Source of the DNA: Pseudomonas sp. JM0905a
Lineage (GTDB): Bacteria > Pseudomonadota > Gammaproteobacteria > Pseudomonadales > Pseudomonadaceae
Reading direction: 5' to 3'
Length of the DNA: 64,000 bases
Assembly (NCBI RefSeq): GCF_014700075.1
Contig: NZ_JACXBU010000005.1
Coordinates: forward strand, 310,001 to 374,000
Both the position numbers and the translations under genes were made by a program. A model generated the notes under the pieces. It did not search any database. It saw only the letters and a program-made list of their open reading frames with translations, and was not told where the DNA came from. Of the stretch, positions 13,086 to 24,938 are shown in pieces; the stretch's first letter is position 1; every line of letters begins with the position of its first letter.

Positions 13086-14408
<1,323 letters not shown>

Positions 14409-14426
14409 GAGACTGGCTACGATCGG

Positions 14427-14590
14427 CTGCGCGTTGGAATAACTGCGTTGAGAATGGCTTCGGAAAGCCGCTTGCGGCTAACGTGCTTCAGCACGGCCCG
14501 GAGGGCGAGCGAAGTGAGTACTGCTCATTTACAGCTCGTAAACTCCGCGTCCTCAGCCATTCTCGCCTTGTTCCTCTCTAGCTCGCTCGA
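14427..14590. repeat. Long intergenic hairpin repeat, copy 1
   Basis: The element begins CTGCGCGTTGGAATAACTGC. TGAGAATGGCT (14449-14459) pairs with AGCCATTCTCG (14555-14565), giving a hairpin about 117 bases long. Inside, TTTAC-N5-GTAAA (14528-14542) makes a small stem, and short hairpins such as AGCCGC/GCGGCT are nested. It sits in the eno-ftsB gap and encodes no protein. Related elements follow directly and at 59806. I do not know a published name for it. Confidence 0.6.
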
Positions 14591-14610
14591 TCGTGAGCAA
14601 GTCTCAGCGG

Positions 14611-14690
14611 TGCCATGTTGAAATCAGGCGCTGAATGCATCTTTACTTCATGTAAACTTCGCAGCCACACCTGATTTCTCCTGGCCGGTC
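14611..14690. repeat. Long intergenic hairpin repeat, copy 2 (degenerate)
   Basis: Same architecture as copy 1 in a shorter form. GAAATCAGG (14620-14628) pairs with CCTGATTTC (14670-14678). TTTAC-N5-GTAAA recurs at 14642-14656, followed by a similar ACTTCGC tract. The outer stem differs in sequence from copy 1 while pairing is kept. Confidence 0.5.
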
Positions 14691-14733
14691 GTCTCCCGCC
14701 GCACGGCAGCGACGTAATCCGTTCAGGAATGGT

Positions 14734-14759
14734 AAAAGGGCAGCGCAAGCTGCCCTTTT
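14734..14759 (+). terminator. Terminator-like hairpin before ftsB
   Basis: AAAAGGGCAGC (14734-14744) pairs perfectly with GCTGCCCTTTT (14749-14759), loop GCAA. The T-rich end suits a terminator for eno on the plus strand. It lies 22 bases before the ftsB ATG, so ftsB would need a start site within the last few bases, or read-through. Confidence 0.75.
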
Positions 14760-14781
14760 CGCATGGATACTCCCTGGCAAA

Positions 14782-15066
14782 ATGACTCGCCCTAACACTT
14801 ACTGGTTGTTCGTTGTCCTCATCCTGCTGCTGGCTGGCCTGCAGTATCGACTGTGGGTGGGCGACGGCAGCCTGGCGCAAGTCCAGGACCTGCAACGGCA
14901 GATCGCCGAGCAGCAAGGCGAGAACGAGCGCCTGCTGGAGCGCAACCGTATCCTCGAAGCGGAAGTGATGGAGCTGAAAAAGGGTATGGAGACTGTCGAG
15001 GAGCGTGCCCGTCACGAACTGGGCATGGTCAAGGAAGGCGAAACCCTCTACCAGATTGCCGAATGA
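14782..15066 (+). CDS. ftsB: Cell division protein FtsB
   Basis: Small bitopic membrane protein of the FtsQLB divisome complex. The 94 aa consist of a short cytoplasmic N-terminus, one transmembrane helix (YWLFVVLILLLAGLQYRLW, about 7-25) and a periplasmic coiled coil rich in Q, E, R and L (VQDLQRQIAEQQGENERLLE onward), ending ARHELGMVKEGETLYQI, a typical FtsB C-terminus. The stop overlaps the ispD ATG (ATGA), as in most gamma-proteobacteria. Confidence 0.95.
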   Translation: MTRPNTYWLFVVLILLLAGLQYRLWVGDGSLAQVQDLQRQIAEQQGENERLLERNRILEAEVMELKKGMETVEERARHELGMVKEGETLYQIAE

Positions 15067-15748
15067 ACCAGGCCGATACTCCCTTCTTCTGGGCGGTAAT
15101 CCCCGCCGCCGGCGTCGGTGCCCGCATGCGCGCCGACCGTCCCAAGCAGTACCTGGAACTTGCCGGACGCACCATTCTCGAGCACAGCCTCGATTGTTTC
15201 CTCGACCATCCGCAGCTCAAGGGGCTGGTGATCAGCCTTTCAGTGGATGATCCCTACTGGCCGGCGCTGCCCTGTGCCAGTGACGAGCGCATCATCCGCG
15301 CTGACGGCGGCAAGGAGCGTGCGGATTCGGTACTCAGCGCCCTGTTGCGACTGGCCGAAAACGGTGCCCGCGCACACGACTGGGTGCTGGTGCATGATGC
15401 GGCCCGGCCGAACCTGTCGCGTTTCGATCTCGACCTGTTGCTTGCTGAATTGGCCGATGACCCGGTGGGCGGCCTGCTCGCCGTTCCCGCACGGGATACC
15501 TTGAAGCGTGCTGGCGCAGATGGGCGAGTGGCGGAAACCGTCGATCGCAGCCTGATCTGGCAGGCCTACACGCCGCAGATGTTCCGCTTCGGCGCATTGC
15601 ATCGTGCGTTGGCCGATGCCCTGGTAGCCGGCGTCGCGATCACCGACGAAGCCTCCGCCATGGAATGGGCCGGCAATGCACCCAAGCTGGTGGAAGGCCG
15701 CGCCGACAACCTCAAGATCACTCGCCCTGAAGACCTCGACTGGTTGCG

Positions 15749-15773
<25 letters not shown>
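15063..15773 (+). CDS. ispD: 2-C-methyl-D-erythritol 4-phosphate cytidylyltransferase IspD
   Basis: MEP pathway: couples CTP with methylerythritol phosphate. The 236 aa carry the nucleotidyltransferase signature VIPAAGVGARMRADRPKQYL near the N-terminus, VHDAARPNLS, and a C-terminal DNLKITRPEDL. The start overlaps the ftsB stop. ispF, which acts two steps later, lies 3 kb downstream, with the formaldehyde genes interposed. The last 25 bases overlap the 3' end of the opposing LysR gene. Confidence 0.95.
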
Positions 15774-17879
<2,106 letters not shown>

Positions 17880-17940
17880 TCTGGCTGCCTGTCCGGTACC
17901 GCTTCGTGCGGTGCCGGGCCGGCTCAGGGGAGATTGCTCC

Positions 17941-18786
17941 ATGACCCTCGAAATCGTATCCAGCAACAAGAGCTTCGGCGGTTGGCACAAGCGTTACCGT
18001 CATCGCTCCACCAGCCTGAACTGCGACATGGTGTTCGCTGTGTACCTGCCTCCCCAGGCGGAGCAGGGCGTGAAGCTGCCGGTGCTCTACTGGCTGTCGG
18101 GGCTGACCTGCACCGACGAGAACTTCATGCAGAAAGCTGGTGCGCAGCGCCTGGCGGCAGAGCTCGGACTGATCATCGTCGCTCCGGACACCAGCCCCCG
18201 CGGCGCTGAAGTACCCGGCGACCCGGATAATGCCTGGGACTTCGGCCTGGGCGCGGGCTTCTACCTGAACGCCACCCAGGAGCCTTACGCGCGCCACTAC
18301 CGCATGCATGACTACGTGGTGCACGAGCTGCCGGCGCTGATCGAGGCCAACTTCCCGGTGTCCGGGAAGCGCGGCATCAGCGGCCACTCCATGGGCGGCC
18401 ACGGCGCATTGGTGTGCGCCCTGCGCAACCCGGGGCGTTATCAGTCGCTGTCGGCATTCGCGCCGATCAGCAACCCGATGGCTTGTCCCTGGGGCGAAAA
18501 GGCCTTCAGCCGTTACCTGGGTGACGACCGCGCCCGTTGGCGTGAATGGGATGCCAGCGCGCTGCTTGCCGAGGCCACTGAACGCTTGCCGATTCTGGTG
18601 GATCAGGGCGACCGCGATGACTTCCTCGCGACCCAGCTCAAACCCGAGGTGCTGCAAGCGGCTGCCAAGGCGGCGGGGCATTCGTTGATCCTGCGCCTGC
18701 AGCCGGGCTACGACCACAGCTACTACTTCATCGCCAGTTTCATCGGCGATCACCTGAAGCATCACGCCGAGGCCCTGAAGGGCTAA
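17941..18786 (+). CDS. fghA: S-formylglutathione hydrolase
   Basis: Hydrolyses S-formylglutathione to formate and glutathione, the second step of glutathione-dependent formaldehyde removal. The 281-aa alpha/beta hydrolase has nucleophile Ser150 in GHSMGG and the family motifs [11 protein letters not shown] and [10 protein letters not shown] (catalytic His). AGGGGAG lies 7 bases before the ATG. An ATG 30 bases earlier was set aside because it falls before the ribosome-binding site. Confidence 0.96.
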   Translation: MTLEIVSSNKSFGGWHKRYRHRSTSLNCDMVFAVYLPPQAEQGVKLPVLYWLSGLTCTDENFMQKAGAQRLAAELGLIIVAPDTSPRGAEVPGDPDNAWDFGLGAGFYLNATQEPYARHYRMHDYVVHELPALIEANFPVSGKRGISGHSMGGHGALVCALRNPGRYQSLSAFAPISNPMACPWGEKAFSRYLGDDRARWREWDASALLAEATERLPILVDQGDRDDFLATQLKPEVLQAAAKAAGHSLILRLQPGYDHSYYFIASFIGDHLKHHAEALKG

Positions 18787-18791
18787 AGCGG

Positions 18792-18829
18792 GTAGAATCA
18801 CGCCCTGACTTTTCAGGGCGTTCTTCTTT
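18792..18829 (+). promoter_or_regulatory. -10-like box and hairpin directly before ispF
   Basis: TAGAAT (18792-18797) looks like a -10 box. CGCCCTGA (18801-18808) pairs with TCAGGGCG (18813-18820), followed by TTCTTCTTT, which touches the ispF ATG. The hairpin could terminate fghA. If TAGAAT is a promoter, the ispF leader would be about 25 bases, made of this hairpin, with no Shine-Dalgarno. Confidence 0.5.
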
Positions 18830-19303
18830 ATGCGAATTGGCCACGGCTACGACGTACACCGCTTCGGCGAAGGCGATTTCATCACCTTGGGCGGCGTGCG
18901 CATTCCCCACAAATTCGGACTTGTTGCCCATTCCGATGGCGACGTGCTGCTGCATGCGCTGTCCGATGCATTGCTGGGCGCCGCTGCGCTGGGCGACATC
19001 GGCAAGCACTTCCCGGATACCGATCCGCAGTTCAAGGGCGCCGACAGCCGCGCCCTGCTGCGCCATGTGGTGTCCCTGGTGAAGGCCAAGGGCTGGAAAG
19101 TCGGTAACGTCGACGGAACCATAGTGGCCCAGGCGCCGAAGATGGCGCCGCATATCGAGGCCATGCGCGCGAATATCGCTGCCGATCTGGAGGTCGAGCT
19201 GGATCAGGTCAACGTCAAGGCCACCACCACCGAGAAGCTCGGCTTCACGGGGCGCGAGGAGGGCATCGCCGTACATGCGGTTGCCTTGCTGCTGCCGGTA
19301 TGA
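18830..19303 (+). CDS. ispF: 2-C-methyl-D-erythritol 2,4-cyclodiphosphate synthase IspF
   Basis: MEP pathway: forms the cyclic diphosphate with release of CMP. The 157 aa match the family. Zinc ligands Asp8, His10 (GYDVHRF) and His42 (LLHALSDAL) are present, as is the HSDGDVLLH motif. The C-terminal [14 protein letters not shown] is typical. No Shine-Dalgarno is visible before the ATG. The stop overlaps the truD start by 4 bases. Confidence 0.96.
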   Translation: MRIGHGYDVHRFGEGDFITLGGVRIPHKFGLVAHSDGDVLLHALSDALLGAAALGDIGKHFPDTDPQFKGADSRALLRHVVSLVKAKGWKVGNVDGTIVAQAPKMAPHIEAMRANIAADLEVELDQVNVKATTTEKLGFTGREEGIAVHAVALLLPV

Positions 19304-20358
19304 ACGAACTCGAACTGCTGGGCCCGCGAGCCCATGGCGAACCCCTCGGACAAGCGCAACTTAAAGCCGTGGCTGAGGACTTCCAGGTCGACGAGGTGCT
19401 GGATATCCCGCTGGAAGGCGAGGGTGAACACCTCTGGCTCTGGGTGGAAAAGCGCGAGCTGAACACCGAGGAAGCGGCACGGCGCATTGCCCGTGCTGCC
19501 GGCGTGCCATTGAAAGTGGTCAGCTACGCCGGGCTCAAGGACCGCCAGGCGCTGACCCGCCAGTGGTTCAGTCTGCACTTGCCGGGGAAAGCCGATCCGG
19601 ACCTATCCGCTGCCGAGAATCCCGGCCTGCGGATCCTCAAGAGCGTCCGCCACAAGCGTAAGCTGCAACGTGGTGCCCATTCCGCCAACGGTTTCACCCT
19701 GCGCCTGACCCGCTTGGTCGCTGACCGGGAAGCGCTGGAGGCACGTCTGAAGCGGCTGGCCGAGGCCGGGGTACCCAACTACTTCGGCCTACAGCGCTTC
19801 GGTCATGGCGGCGGCAACGTGGTCGACGCCCGCAACTTCGCCGAACGCAAGGAGCTGCCGGTACAGCGCAATGTGCGTTCGCGCCTGCTTTCCGCTGGGC
19901 GCAGCTTTGTCTTCAACCGGGTGCTGGCCGAGCGTATCGCCGCCGGAACCTGGAACCAGGCACAGGTCGGTGATCTTCTCGCCTTCACCGACAGCCGCAG
20001 CTTTTTCATGGCGGGTGAGACCGAGTGCAATGACCCGCGTCTCGCTCTGCTCGACCTGCACCCGACCGGTCCGCTCTGGGGCGAAGGAGATTCACCCGCC
20101 CAGGGACAGGCCCAAGTGCTGGAAGCGGCGGTAGCCGCCGGCGAGAAGGCACTTTGCCACTGGCTGGCCGAAGCGCGAATGGCGCACGAACGGCGCATTC
20201 TGCGCCTCCCCATCGGCGGTCTGACGTGGCATTATCCCGAGCCTGACGTTCTGCAACTGGAATTCGTCCTGCCGGCTGGATGCTTCGCCACCGCAGTGGT
20301 GCGTGAGCTCGTCGATCTGCTGCCGGCGGGGCAGACGGAAAACCCATGCGCATTCTGA
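19300..20358 (+). CDS. truD: tRNA pseudouridine(13) synthase TruD
   Basis: Makes pseudouridine 13 in tRNA-Glu. The 352 aa have catalytic Asp81 in [15 protein letters not shown] and the TruD-specific insertion, with [16 protein letters not shown] and a C-terminal [16 protein letters not shown]. It overlaps ispF (ATGA) and surE (13 bases), so ispF-truD-surE-pcm are likely translated as a coupled set. Confidence 0.95.
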   Translation: MNELELLGPRAHGEPLGQAQLKAVAEDFQVDEVLDIPLEGEGEHLWLWVEKRELNTEEAARRIARAAGVPLKVVSYAGLKDRQALTRQWFSLHLPGKADPDLSAAENPGLRILKSVRHKRKLQRGAHSANGFTLRLTRLVADREALEARLKRLAEAGVPNYFGLQRFGHGGGNVVDARNFAERKELPVQRNVRSRLLSAGRSFVFNRVLAERIAAGTWNQAQVGDLLAFTDSRSFFMAGETECNDPRLALLDLHPTGPLWGEGDSPAQGQAQVLEAAVAAGEKALCHWLAEARMAHERRILRLPIGGLTWHYPEPDVLQLEFVLPAGCFATAVVRELVDLLPAGQTENPCAF

Positions 20359-21095
20359 TTTCCAACGACGACGGGGTGAACGCACCCGGTCTCGCCGCTC
20401 TGCATGGTGCGCTCAAGGATTACGCCGAATGCGTGGTCATCGCACCGGACCAGGACAAGAGTGGTGCCAGCAGTTCCCTGACCCTGGACCGCCCGCTTCA
20501 CCCCAGTACGCTGGAGAACGGATTCATCAGCCTCAACGGCACGCCGACCGATTGCGTCCATCTCGGACTCAACGGCCTGCTCGATGAGCTGCCGGATATG
20601 GTGGTGTCGGGCATCAATCTCGGCGCCAACCTGGGTGACGACGTGCTCTATTCGGGCACCGTAGCCGCCGCATTGGAAGGGCGCTTCCTCGGCTTGCCGG
20701 CATTCGCCTTTTCGCTGTTGTCGCGCCAGGCGGACAACCTGCCCGCTGCTGCCTACATCGCATACCGCCTGGTGGCTGCCCATGATCGGCTCGACCTGCC
20801 GCCGCGCACCGTGCTCAACGTGAACATTCCCAATCTTCCGCTGGAGCGCATCCGGGGAATCCAGCTGACCCGTCTCGGCCATCGCGCGCGCGCGGCAGCC
20901 CCGGTAAAGGTGGTCAATCCGCGGGGCAAGGAGGGATACTGGATTTCCGCGGCCGGTGACGCCGAAGACGGCGGCCCGGGCACGGATTTCCATGCGGTGA
21001 TGCAGGGCTATGTGTCCATCTCGCCCCTGCAGCTCGATCGGACTTTCAACGAGGCCTTCCAGGGTCTCGATAGCTGGTTGGAGGGCCTGCTCTGA
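20346..21095 (+). CDS. surE: 5'/3'-nucleotidase SurE
   Basis: Metal-dependent nucleoside monophosphate phosphatase linked to stationary-phase survival. The 249 aa begin [15 protein letters not shown] with the metal-binding Asp8-Asp9 pair. [12 protein letters not shown] and [24 protein letters not shown] are the conserved active-site loops. The start lies inside the end of truD, and the stop overlaps the pcm ATG (TGATG). surE-pcm-nlpD-rpoS is a conserved gamma-proteobacterial order. Confidence 0.96.
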   Translation: MRILISNDDGVNAPGLAALHGALKDYAECVVIAPDQDKSGASSSLTLDRPLHPSTLENGFISLNGTPTDCVHLGLNGLLDELPDMVVSGINLGANLGDDVLYSGTVAAALEGRFLGLPAFAFSLLSRQADNLPAAAYIAYRLVAAHDRLDLPPRTVLNVNIPNLPLERIRGIQLTRLGHRARAAAPVKVVNPRGKEGYWISAAGDAEDGGPGTDFHAVMQGYVSISPLQLDRTFNEAFQGLDSWLEGLL

Positions 21096-21772
21096 TGTCC
21101 CGGGAACAGGACGACCTGATGCGCCGCGGGATTGGCATGACCTCCCAGCGCACCCGTGAGCGCCTTATCCAGCGTCTGTACGAGGAAGGGCTGTCCAACG
21201 CCCGCGTGCTCGAAACCATTCGCCGGACACCGCGTCACCTGTTCGTCGATGAGGCACTCGCCCATCGCGCCTACGAAGACACCGCACTGCCGATCGGGCA
21301 CAACCAGACCATCTCCCAGCCCTACATGGTTGCGCGGATGACCGAGCTGCTGCTCGCGGCCGGGCCGCTGGACAAGGTGTTGGAAATCGGCACCGGCTCG
21401 GGCTACCAGACCGCTATCCTGGCGCAGCTGGTCGAGCGGGTGTTTTCCGTGGAGCGCATCCAGGTCCTGCAGGACAAGGCGAAGGAGCGGCTGGCGGTAC
21501 TCAACCTGCGCAACGTGGTGTTCCGCTGGGGCGACGGTTGGGAAGGCTGGCCGGCGCTGGCTCCCTATAACGGCATCATCGTCACGGCGGCAGCTGCGGA
21601 TGTACCCCAGGCACTGCTGGAGCAACTGGCACCGGGTGGGCGCCTGGTGATTCCGGTAGGCGCTGGCGATGTCCAGCAACTGATGCTGATCATCCGCGAA
21701 GAGCAGGGTTTCACCCGCCACGTACTCGATGCGGTGCGATTCGTTCCTTTGCTGAGCGGGCCACTGGCCTGA
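21095..21772 (+). CDS. pcm: Protein-L-isoaspartate O-methyltransferase
   Basis: Methylates isoaspartyl residues with S-adenosylmethionine to repair aged proteins. 225 aa. The SAM-binding motif [18 protein letters not shown] is central, preceded by the conserved [15 protein letters not shown]. The end VRFVPLL is family-typical. The ATG overlapping the surE stop gives a slightly long N-terminus; the Met nine residues in is a possible alternative. Confidence 0.96.
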   Translation: MSREQDDLMRRGIGMTSQRTRERLIQRLYEEGLSNARVLETIRRTPRHLFVDEALAHRAYEDTALPIGHNQTISQPYMVARMTELLLAAGPLDKVLEIGTGSGYQTAILAQLVERVFSVERIQVLQDKAKERLAVLNLRNVVFRWGDGWEGWPALAPYNGIIVTAAAADVPQALLEQLAPGGRLVIPVGAGDVQQLMLIIREEQGFTRHVLDAVRFVPLLSGPLA

Positions 21773-21921
21773 GTCGCAAACAGGGAACCCACATCGCGGG
21801 CAACTATCTGATGCACCGCCAAGCCGTCCGCCTGCTGTACTTTGTGCGGTAGGCGGCTGGCTCGTCCGGATATTTCCGGCACAATAAATAACACCTAGGA
21901 ATGTTGGGAAAGGGGACAAGA

Positions 21922-22803
21922 GTGAGCCTGATGGCCATTCGGCAGTGGATTCGCATGGGGAATGGGCTCACCTGGTTGCCCGCGGTCGCCGCTGGCATCC
22001 TGCTGGCCGGCTGTTCCAGCACCCAGAAAGACGGTGTAAACGTGGTCGACCGCAATCACCCTGGATCGACCTCTGCGCCGCAACGGCAACCCGTCACCAG
22101 CGGCCAGTACCGCGTTCAACGTGGCGATACGCTCTATTCCATCGCATTTCGTTTCGGTTGGGACTGGAAAGCCCTCGCCGCACGCAACGGCATCCCCGCC
22201 CCCTACGTGATTCGCCCAGGTCAGATCATCCGTTTCGATGGACAGCCGGGCCAGGCGCGCCCGACTGCGGTTGCCACCGCCCCTGTGGTGACCAATCCAA
22301 GGACTGGAAGCAGCACTTCGACACGTCCGCCTGTGCAGGCCCAGCAACCGGCCATCCGCCCTCAAACGCCGGCGCCGCAACCGGTGGTAACTGCGCCAGT
22401 AACTCCGTCGAACACGTCTACTACGCGCTCTGCAGCCGGTTGGGTGTGGCCCGCAAACGGCGCTCTGATCGGGCGTTTTTCGTCAAACGGCAGTTTGAAT
22501 AAAGGGATTGATATCGCTGGGGAATTAGGCCAGCCTGTCTTGGCTGCGTCAGACGGATCAGTTGTTTATGCCGGAAGTGGATTACGGGGCTACGGCGAAC
22601 TGGTCATCATCAAACACAGCGATACCTACGTAAGCGCCTATGGTCATAACCGCAGGTTGCTGGTGCGGGAGGGACAGCAGGTCAAGGTCGGGCAGACAAT
22701 TGCCGAGATGGGCTCAACGGGGACTGACCGGGTGAAGCTTCATTTTGAAATTCGCCGTCAAGGTAAACCTGTAGATCCGCTGCAATACCTGCCACGTCGT
22801 TGA
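21922..22803 (+). CDS. nlpD: Divisome-associated lipoprotein NlpD (LysM-LytM)
   Basis: Activator of an amidase (AmiC in E. coli) during cell separation. From a GTG at 21922 (AGGGG 7 bases upstream) it is 293 aa. A lipobox LLAG-C puts the lipidated Cys at 31. A LysM domain follows (YRVQRGDTLYSIAFRF), then a Pro/Thr/Gln-rich linker and a C-terminal M23/LytM domain. Zinc ligands are degenerate: the usual first His is Asn in LNKGIDIA and the HxH motif is reduced to KLHF, so it should be non-catalytic, as known for NlpD. The rpoS promoter of pseudomonads lies inside the 3' half. Confidence 0.93.
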   Translation: MSLMAIRQWIRMGNGLTWLPAVAAGILLAGCSSTQKDGVNVVDRNHPGSTSAPQRQPVTSGQYRVQRGDTLYSIAFRFGWDWKALAARNGIPAPYVIRPGQIIRFDGQPGQARPTAVATAPVVTNPRTGSSTSTRPPVQAQQPAIRPQTPAPQPVVTAPVTPSNTSTTRSAAGWVWPANGALIGRFSSNGSLNKGIDIAGELGQPVLAASDGSVVYAGSGLRGYGELVIIKHSDTYVSAYGHNRRLLVREGQQVKVGQTIAEMGSTGTDRVKLHFEIRRQGKPVDPLQYLPRR

Positions 22804-22909
22804 TCTGTTTTCAGCCCGTTCCACCACGTGGTAAGGACGGGCTCAGGCGGCGCCAGGGATATAAGGCTTCGCCGGGGCTTGTTGTCGAACTCAGCAAGGG
22901 ACAACAACA

Positions 22910-23914
22910 ATGGCACTCAATAAAGAAGCGCCGGAGTTTGACGTCGATGACGAACTGCTCATTCTTGAGCCAGGCGTCATTTTGGATGAAGCGTTGAGCG
23001 AGGAGAACGACGCGCCTCTGCCCACCGCGAAATCCCGGCATTCGAGCTCACCCAAGCAGCACAAGTACATCGACTACAGTCGTGCACTCGACGCGACCCA
23101 GCTTTACCTCAACGAAATCGGCTTTTCCCCCCTGCTAACCCCGGAAGAAGAAGTGCATTTCGCGCGCCTTGCGCAGCGTGGTGATCCTGCCGGGCGCAAG
23201 CGCATGATCGAAAGCAACCTCCGCCTTGTGGTGAAGATCGCGCGACGCTACGTCAATCGCGGCCTGTCGCTGCTCGACCTGATCGAAGAGGGCAACCTCG
23301 GCTTGATCCGCGCGGTTGAAAAGTTCGATCCAGAACGGGGTTTCCGATTCTCTACCTACGCGACCTGGTGGATCCGTCAGACCATTGAACGGGCCATCAT
23401 GAACCAGACCCGGACCATCCGCCTGCCGATCCATGTGGTCAAGGAACTCAACGTCTACCTGCGGGCTGCACGTGAGTTGACCCACAAGCTGGATCACGAG
23501 CCCTCGCCTGAAGAAATCGCCAACCTGCTGGAAAAACCGGTGGACGAGGTCAAGCGCATGCTCGGTCTCAACGAACGAGTGACTTCGGTGGATGTGTCCC
23601 TCGGCCCGGACTCCGACAAGACCCTGTTGGACACCCTGACCGACGATCGTCCCACCGACCCGTGCGAGCTCTTGCAGGATGACGATCTCTCGCAAAGCAT
23701 CGATCAGTGGCTGTCCGAACTGACCGACAAGCAACGTGAGGTTGTGGTGCGCCGTTTTGGTCTGCGTGGCCACGAGAGCTGCACACTTGAGGAAGTTGGC
23801 CAGGAGATCGGCCTGACTCGCGAGCGAGTGCGGCAGATCCAGGTCGAAGCGCTGAAGCGTCTCCGGGAAATCCTGGAGAAGAATGGCCTGTCCAGTGATG
23901 CGCTGTTCCAGTAG
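22910..23914 (+). CDS. rpoS: RNA polymerase sigma factor RpoS
   Basis: Sigma-38, the stationary-phase and general stress sigma factor. The 334 aa contain region 1.2 ([20 protein letters not shown]), region 2 with the -10 recognition helix ([20 protein letters not shown]), region 3 ([19 protein letters not shown]) and region 4.2 ([20 protein letters not shown]). AAGGGA precedes the ATG. It is 106 bases from nlpD and is followed by a perfect terminator. The RsmZ gene lies just downstream, so two global regulators are neighbours. Confidence 0.98.
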   Translation: MALNKEAPEFDVDDELLILEPGVILDEALSEENDAPLPTAKSRHSSSPKQHKYIDYSRALDATQLYLNEIGFSPLLTPEEEVHFARLAQRGDPAGRKRMIESNLRLVVKIARRYVNRGLSLLDLIEEGNLGLIRAVEKFDPERGFRFSTYATWWIRQTIERAIMNQTRTIRLPIHVVKELNVYLRAARELTHKLDHEPSPEEIANLLEKPVDEVKRMLGLNERVTSVDVSLGPDSDKTLLDTLTDDRPTDPCELLQDDDLSQSIDQWLSELTDKQREVVVRRFGLRGHESCTLEEVGQEIGLTRERVRQIQVEALKRLREILEKNGLSSDALFQ

Positions 23915-23929
23915 CGTTTGAAAGATTCG

Positions 23930-23957
23930 AAAAAGCCCGGCCTTGGCCGGGCTTTTT
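23930..23957 (+). terminator. Terminator of rpoS
   Basis: AAAAAGCCCGGCC (23930-23942) and GGCCGGGCTTTTT (23945-23957) form a perfect 13-bp stem with a two-base centre, 16 bases after the rpoS stop. Confidence 0.92.
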
Positions 23958-24087
23958 CATTGTGGCTTCCGGAATTTCACCGGGCGCATATGTCGGCCTT
24001 CACGATATCGCTTGCGAACCTGAAGTATCAATGCAGACGAGGACGCCTCGAGCACGGATCATTCGCGTCCATTTTTTAGCATTGCCT

Positions 24088-24105
24088 TGTAAGTCATTGC
24101 TTACA
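24088..24105. promoter_or_regulatory. GacA box upstream of rsmZ
   Basis: TGTAAG-N6-CTTACA is an exact match to the palindromic upstream activating sequence bound by phosphorylated GacA at Gac-controlled small-RNA genes. It lies about 175-195 bases before the predicted rsmZ start, the usual distance. The DNA between box and promoter is strikingly AT-rich (about 24140-24215). Confidence 0.9.
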
Positions 24106-24280
24106 CGCTATGTACGTGATCTGAGGAAGTTGCTGCTCGCCATTGGAGAGTTTAATGTTGAGATTATTTTTAAGTTATTGATATTAAAGATCTTTATTTT
24201 AGACGTTATGGCGTTTTCAGGCGTCGAGACGCTGTTTCGCCAACTTGATCCGTCCTCGTGGATCGCTAATATCACCCTTG

Positions 24281-24411
24281 CGTACAGGATGTATGCGGGT
24301 TGATAAGGATATCTACCAAGGACATCGCTGGATGCGATTCATCAGGATGATGAGCAAGGACTACAGGGAATATGGACAAAAGAGTGGGCGGGTATCCCCC
24401 GCCCCTTTTTT
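24281..24411 (+). ncRNA. rsmZ: Regulatory small RNA RsmZ
   Basis: Sequesters the RNA-binding repressor RsmA/CsrA. About 131 nt. A -10 box TAATAT is at 24267-24272. The transcript carries at least six GGA motifs, several in hairpin loops: GATA-AGGA-TATC (24303-24314), ATCGC-TGGAT-GCGAT and TCATC-AGGAT-GATGA. It ends in a terminator GGGCGGG / CCCGCCC (24386-24392 / 24398-24404) plus a T run. The position between rpoS and fdxA is the one known for P. aeruginosa rsmZ. The 5' end is estimated from the -10 box. Confidence 0.9.
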
Positions 24412-24426
24412 CGTCCGCAGGAAAGC

Positions 24427-24453
24427 AAAAGGCCCGCAGGTGCGGGCCTTTTT
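24427..24453 (-). terminator. Terminator of fdxA (possibly bidirectional)
   Basis: AAAAGGCCCGCA (24427-24438) pairs perfectly with TGCGGGCCTTTT (24441-24452). A and T runs on both sides let it work for fdxA on the minus strand, 22 bases after its stop, and as a back-up to the rsmZ terminator on the plus strand. Confidence 0.88.
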
Positions 24454-24474
24454 GCGTTCGGACGCTGAGCGGGA

Positions 24475-24798
24475 TCAGCGCTCCAGATGTTCCAGCTTGC
24501 CTTTGACGCCGTCCCATTCTTCGGCGTCGGCCAGGGCGTCCTTCTTCTCGGTGATGTTCGGCCAGACTTCGGCCAGATCACGGTTCAGCTCGATGAACTC
24601 CTGCATGTCCTCAGGCACTTCATCCTCGGAGAAGATGGCTTGCGCCGGGCATTCTGGCTCGCACAGTGCGCAGTCGATGCACTCATCCGGGTGAATGACC
24701 AGGAAGTTCGGGCCTTCGTAGAAGCAGTCCACCGGACAGACTTCCACACAGTCGGTGTATTTGCATTTGATGCAGTTGTCGGTGACGACGAAGGTCAT
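24475..24798 (-). CDS. fdxA: Ferredoxin FdxA (7Fe-8S type)
   Basis: Small electron carrier with one [3Fe-4S] and one [4Fe-4S] cluster, Azotobacter FdI type. 107 aa. Cysteines 9, 17, 21, 40, 43, 46 and 50 lie in [17 protein letters not shown] and [12 protein letters not shown], as expected for this class. The C-terminal extension ([18 protein letters not shown]) is typical of the long proteobacterial form. The start MTFVVTDNC is used; an upstream in-frame start would add six basic residues not conserved in the family. Confidence 0.95.
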   Translation of the reverse strand: MTFVVTDNCIKCKYTDCVEVCPVDCFYEGPNFLVIHPDECIDCALCEPECPAQAIFSEDEVPEDMQEFIELNRDLAEVWPNITEKKDALADAEEWDGVKGKLEHLER

Positions 24799-24938
24799 TT
24801 CTATTCTTCTCCTCAAGCGGCGGCTCGGAAGCCTTCTATGTCCGGCTTCTCGGCTCTGGAACTCACGGCGCCGGGCAGGCTGAATCCCGGGTGTCTTCCA
24901 GAGCGCGCGGGATTCTAGCAGCTTGTGCGGGTCAGGGG

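Noticed and set aside
21901-21922. ATG at 21901 as the nlpD start
   Set aside because: It lacks a ribosome-binding site, while GTG at 21922 has AGGGG at good spacing and gives a normal lipoprotein signal peptide.
23962-24303. A 113-codon open frame between rpoS and fdxA
   Set aside because: Runs through the GacA box, AT-rich spacer and rsmZ promoter; no ribosome-binding site and no protein-like pattern. The region is explained by rsmZ regulation.
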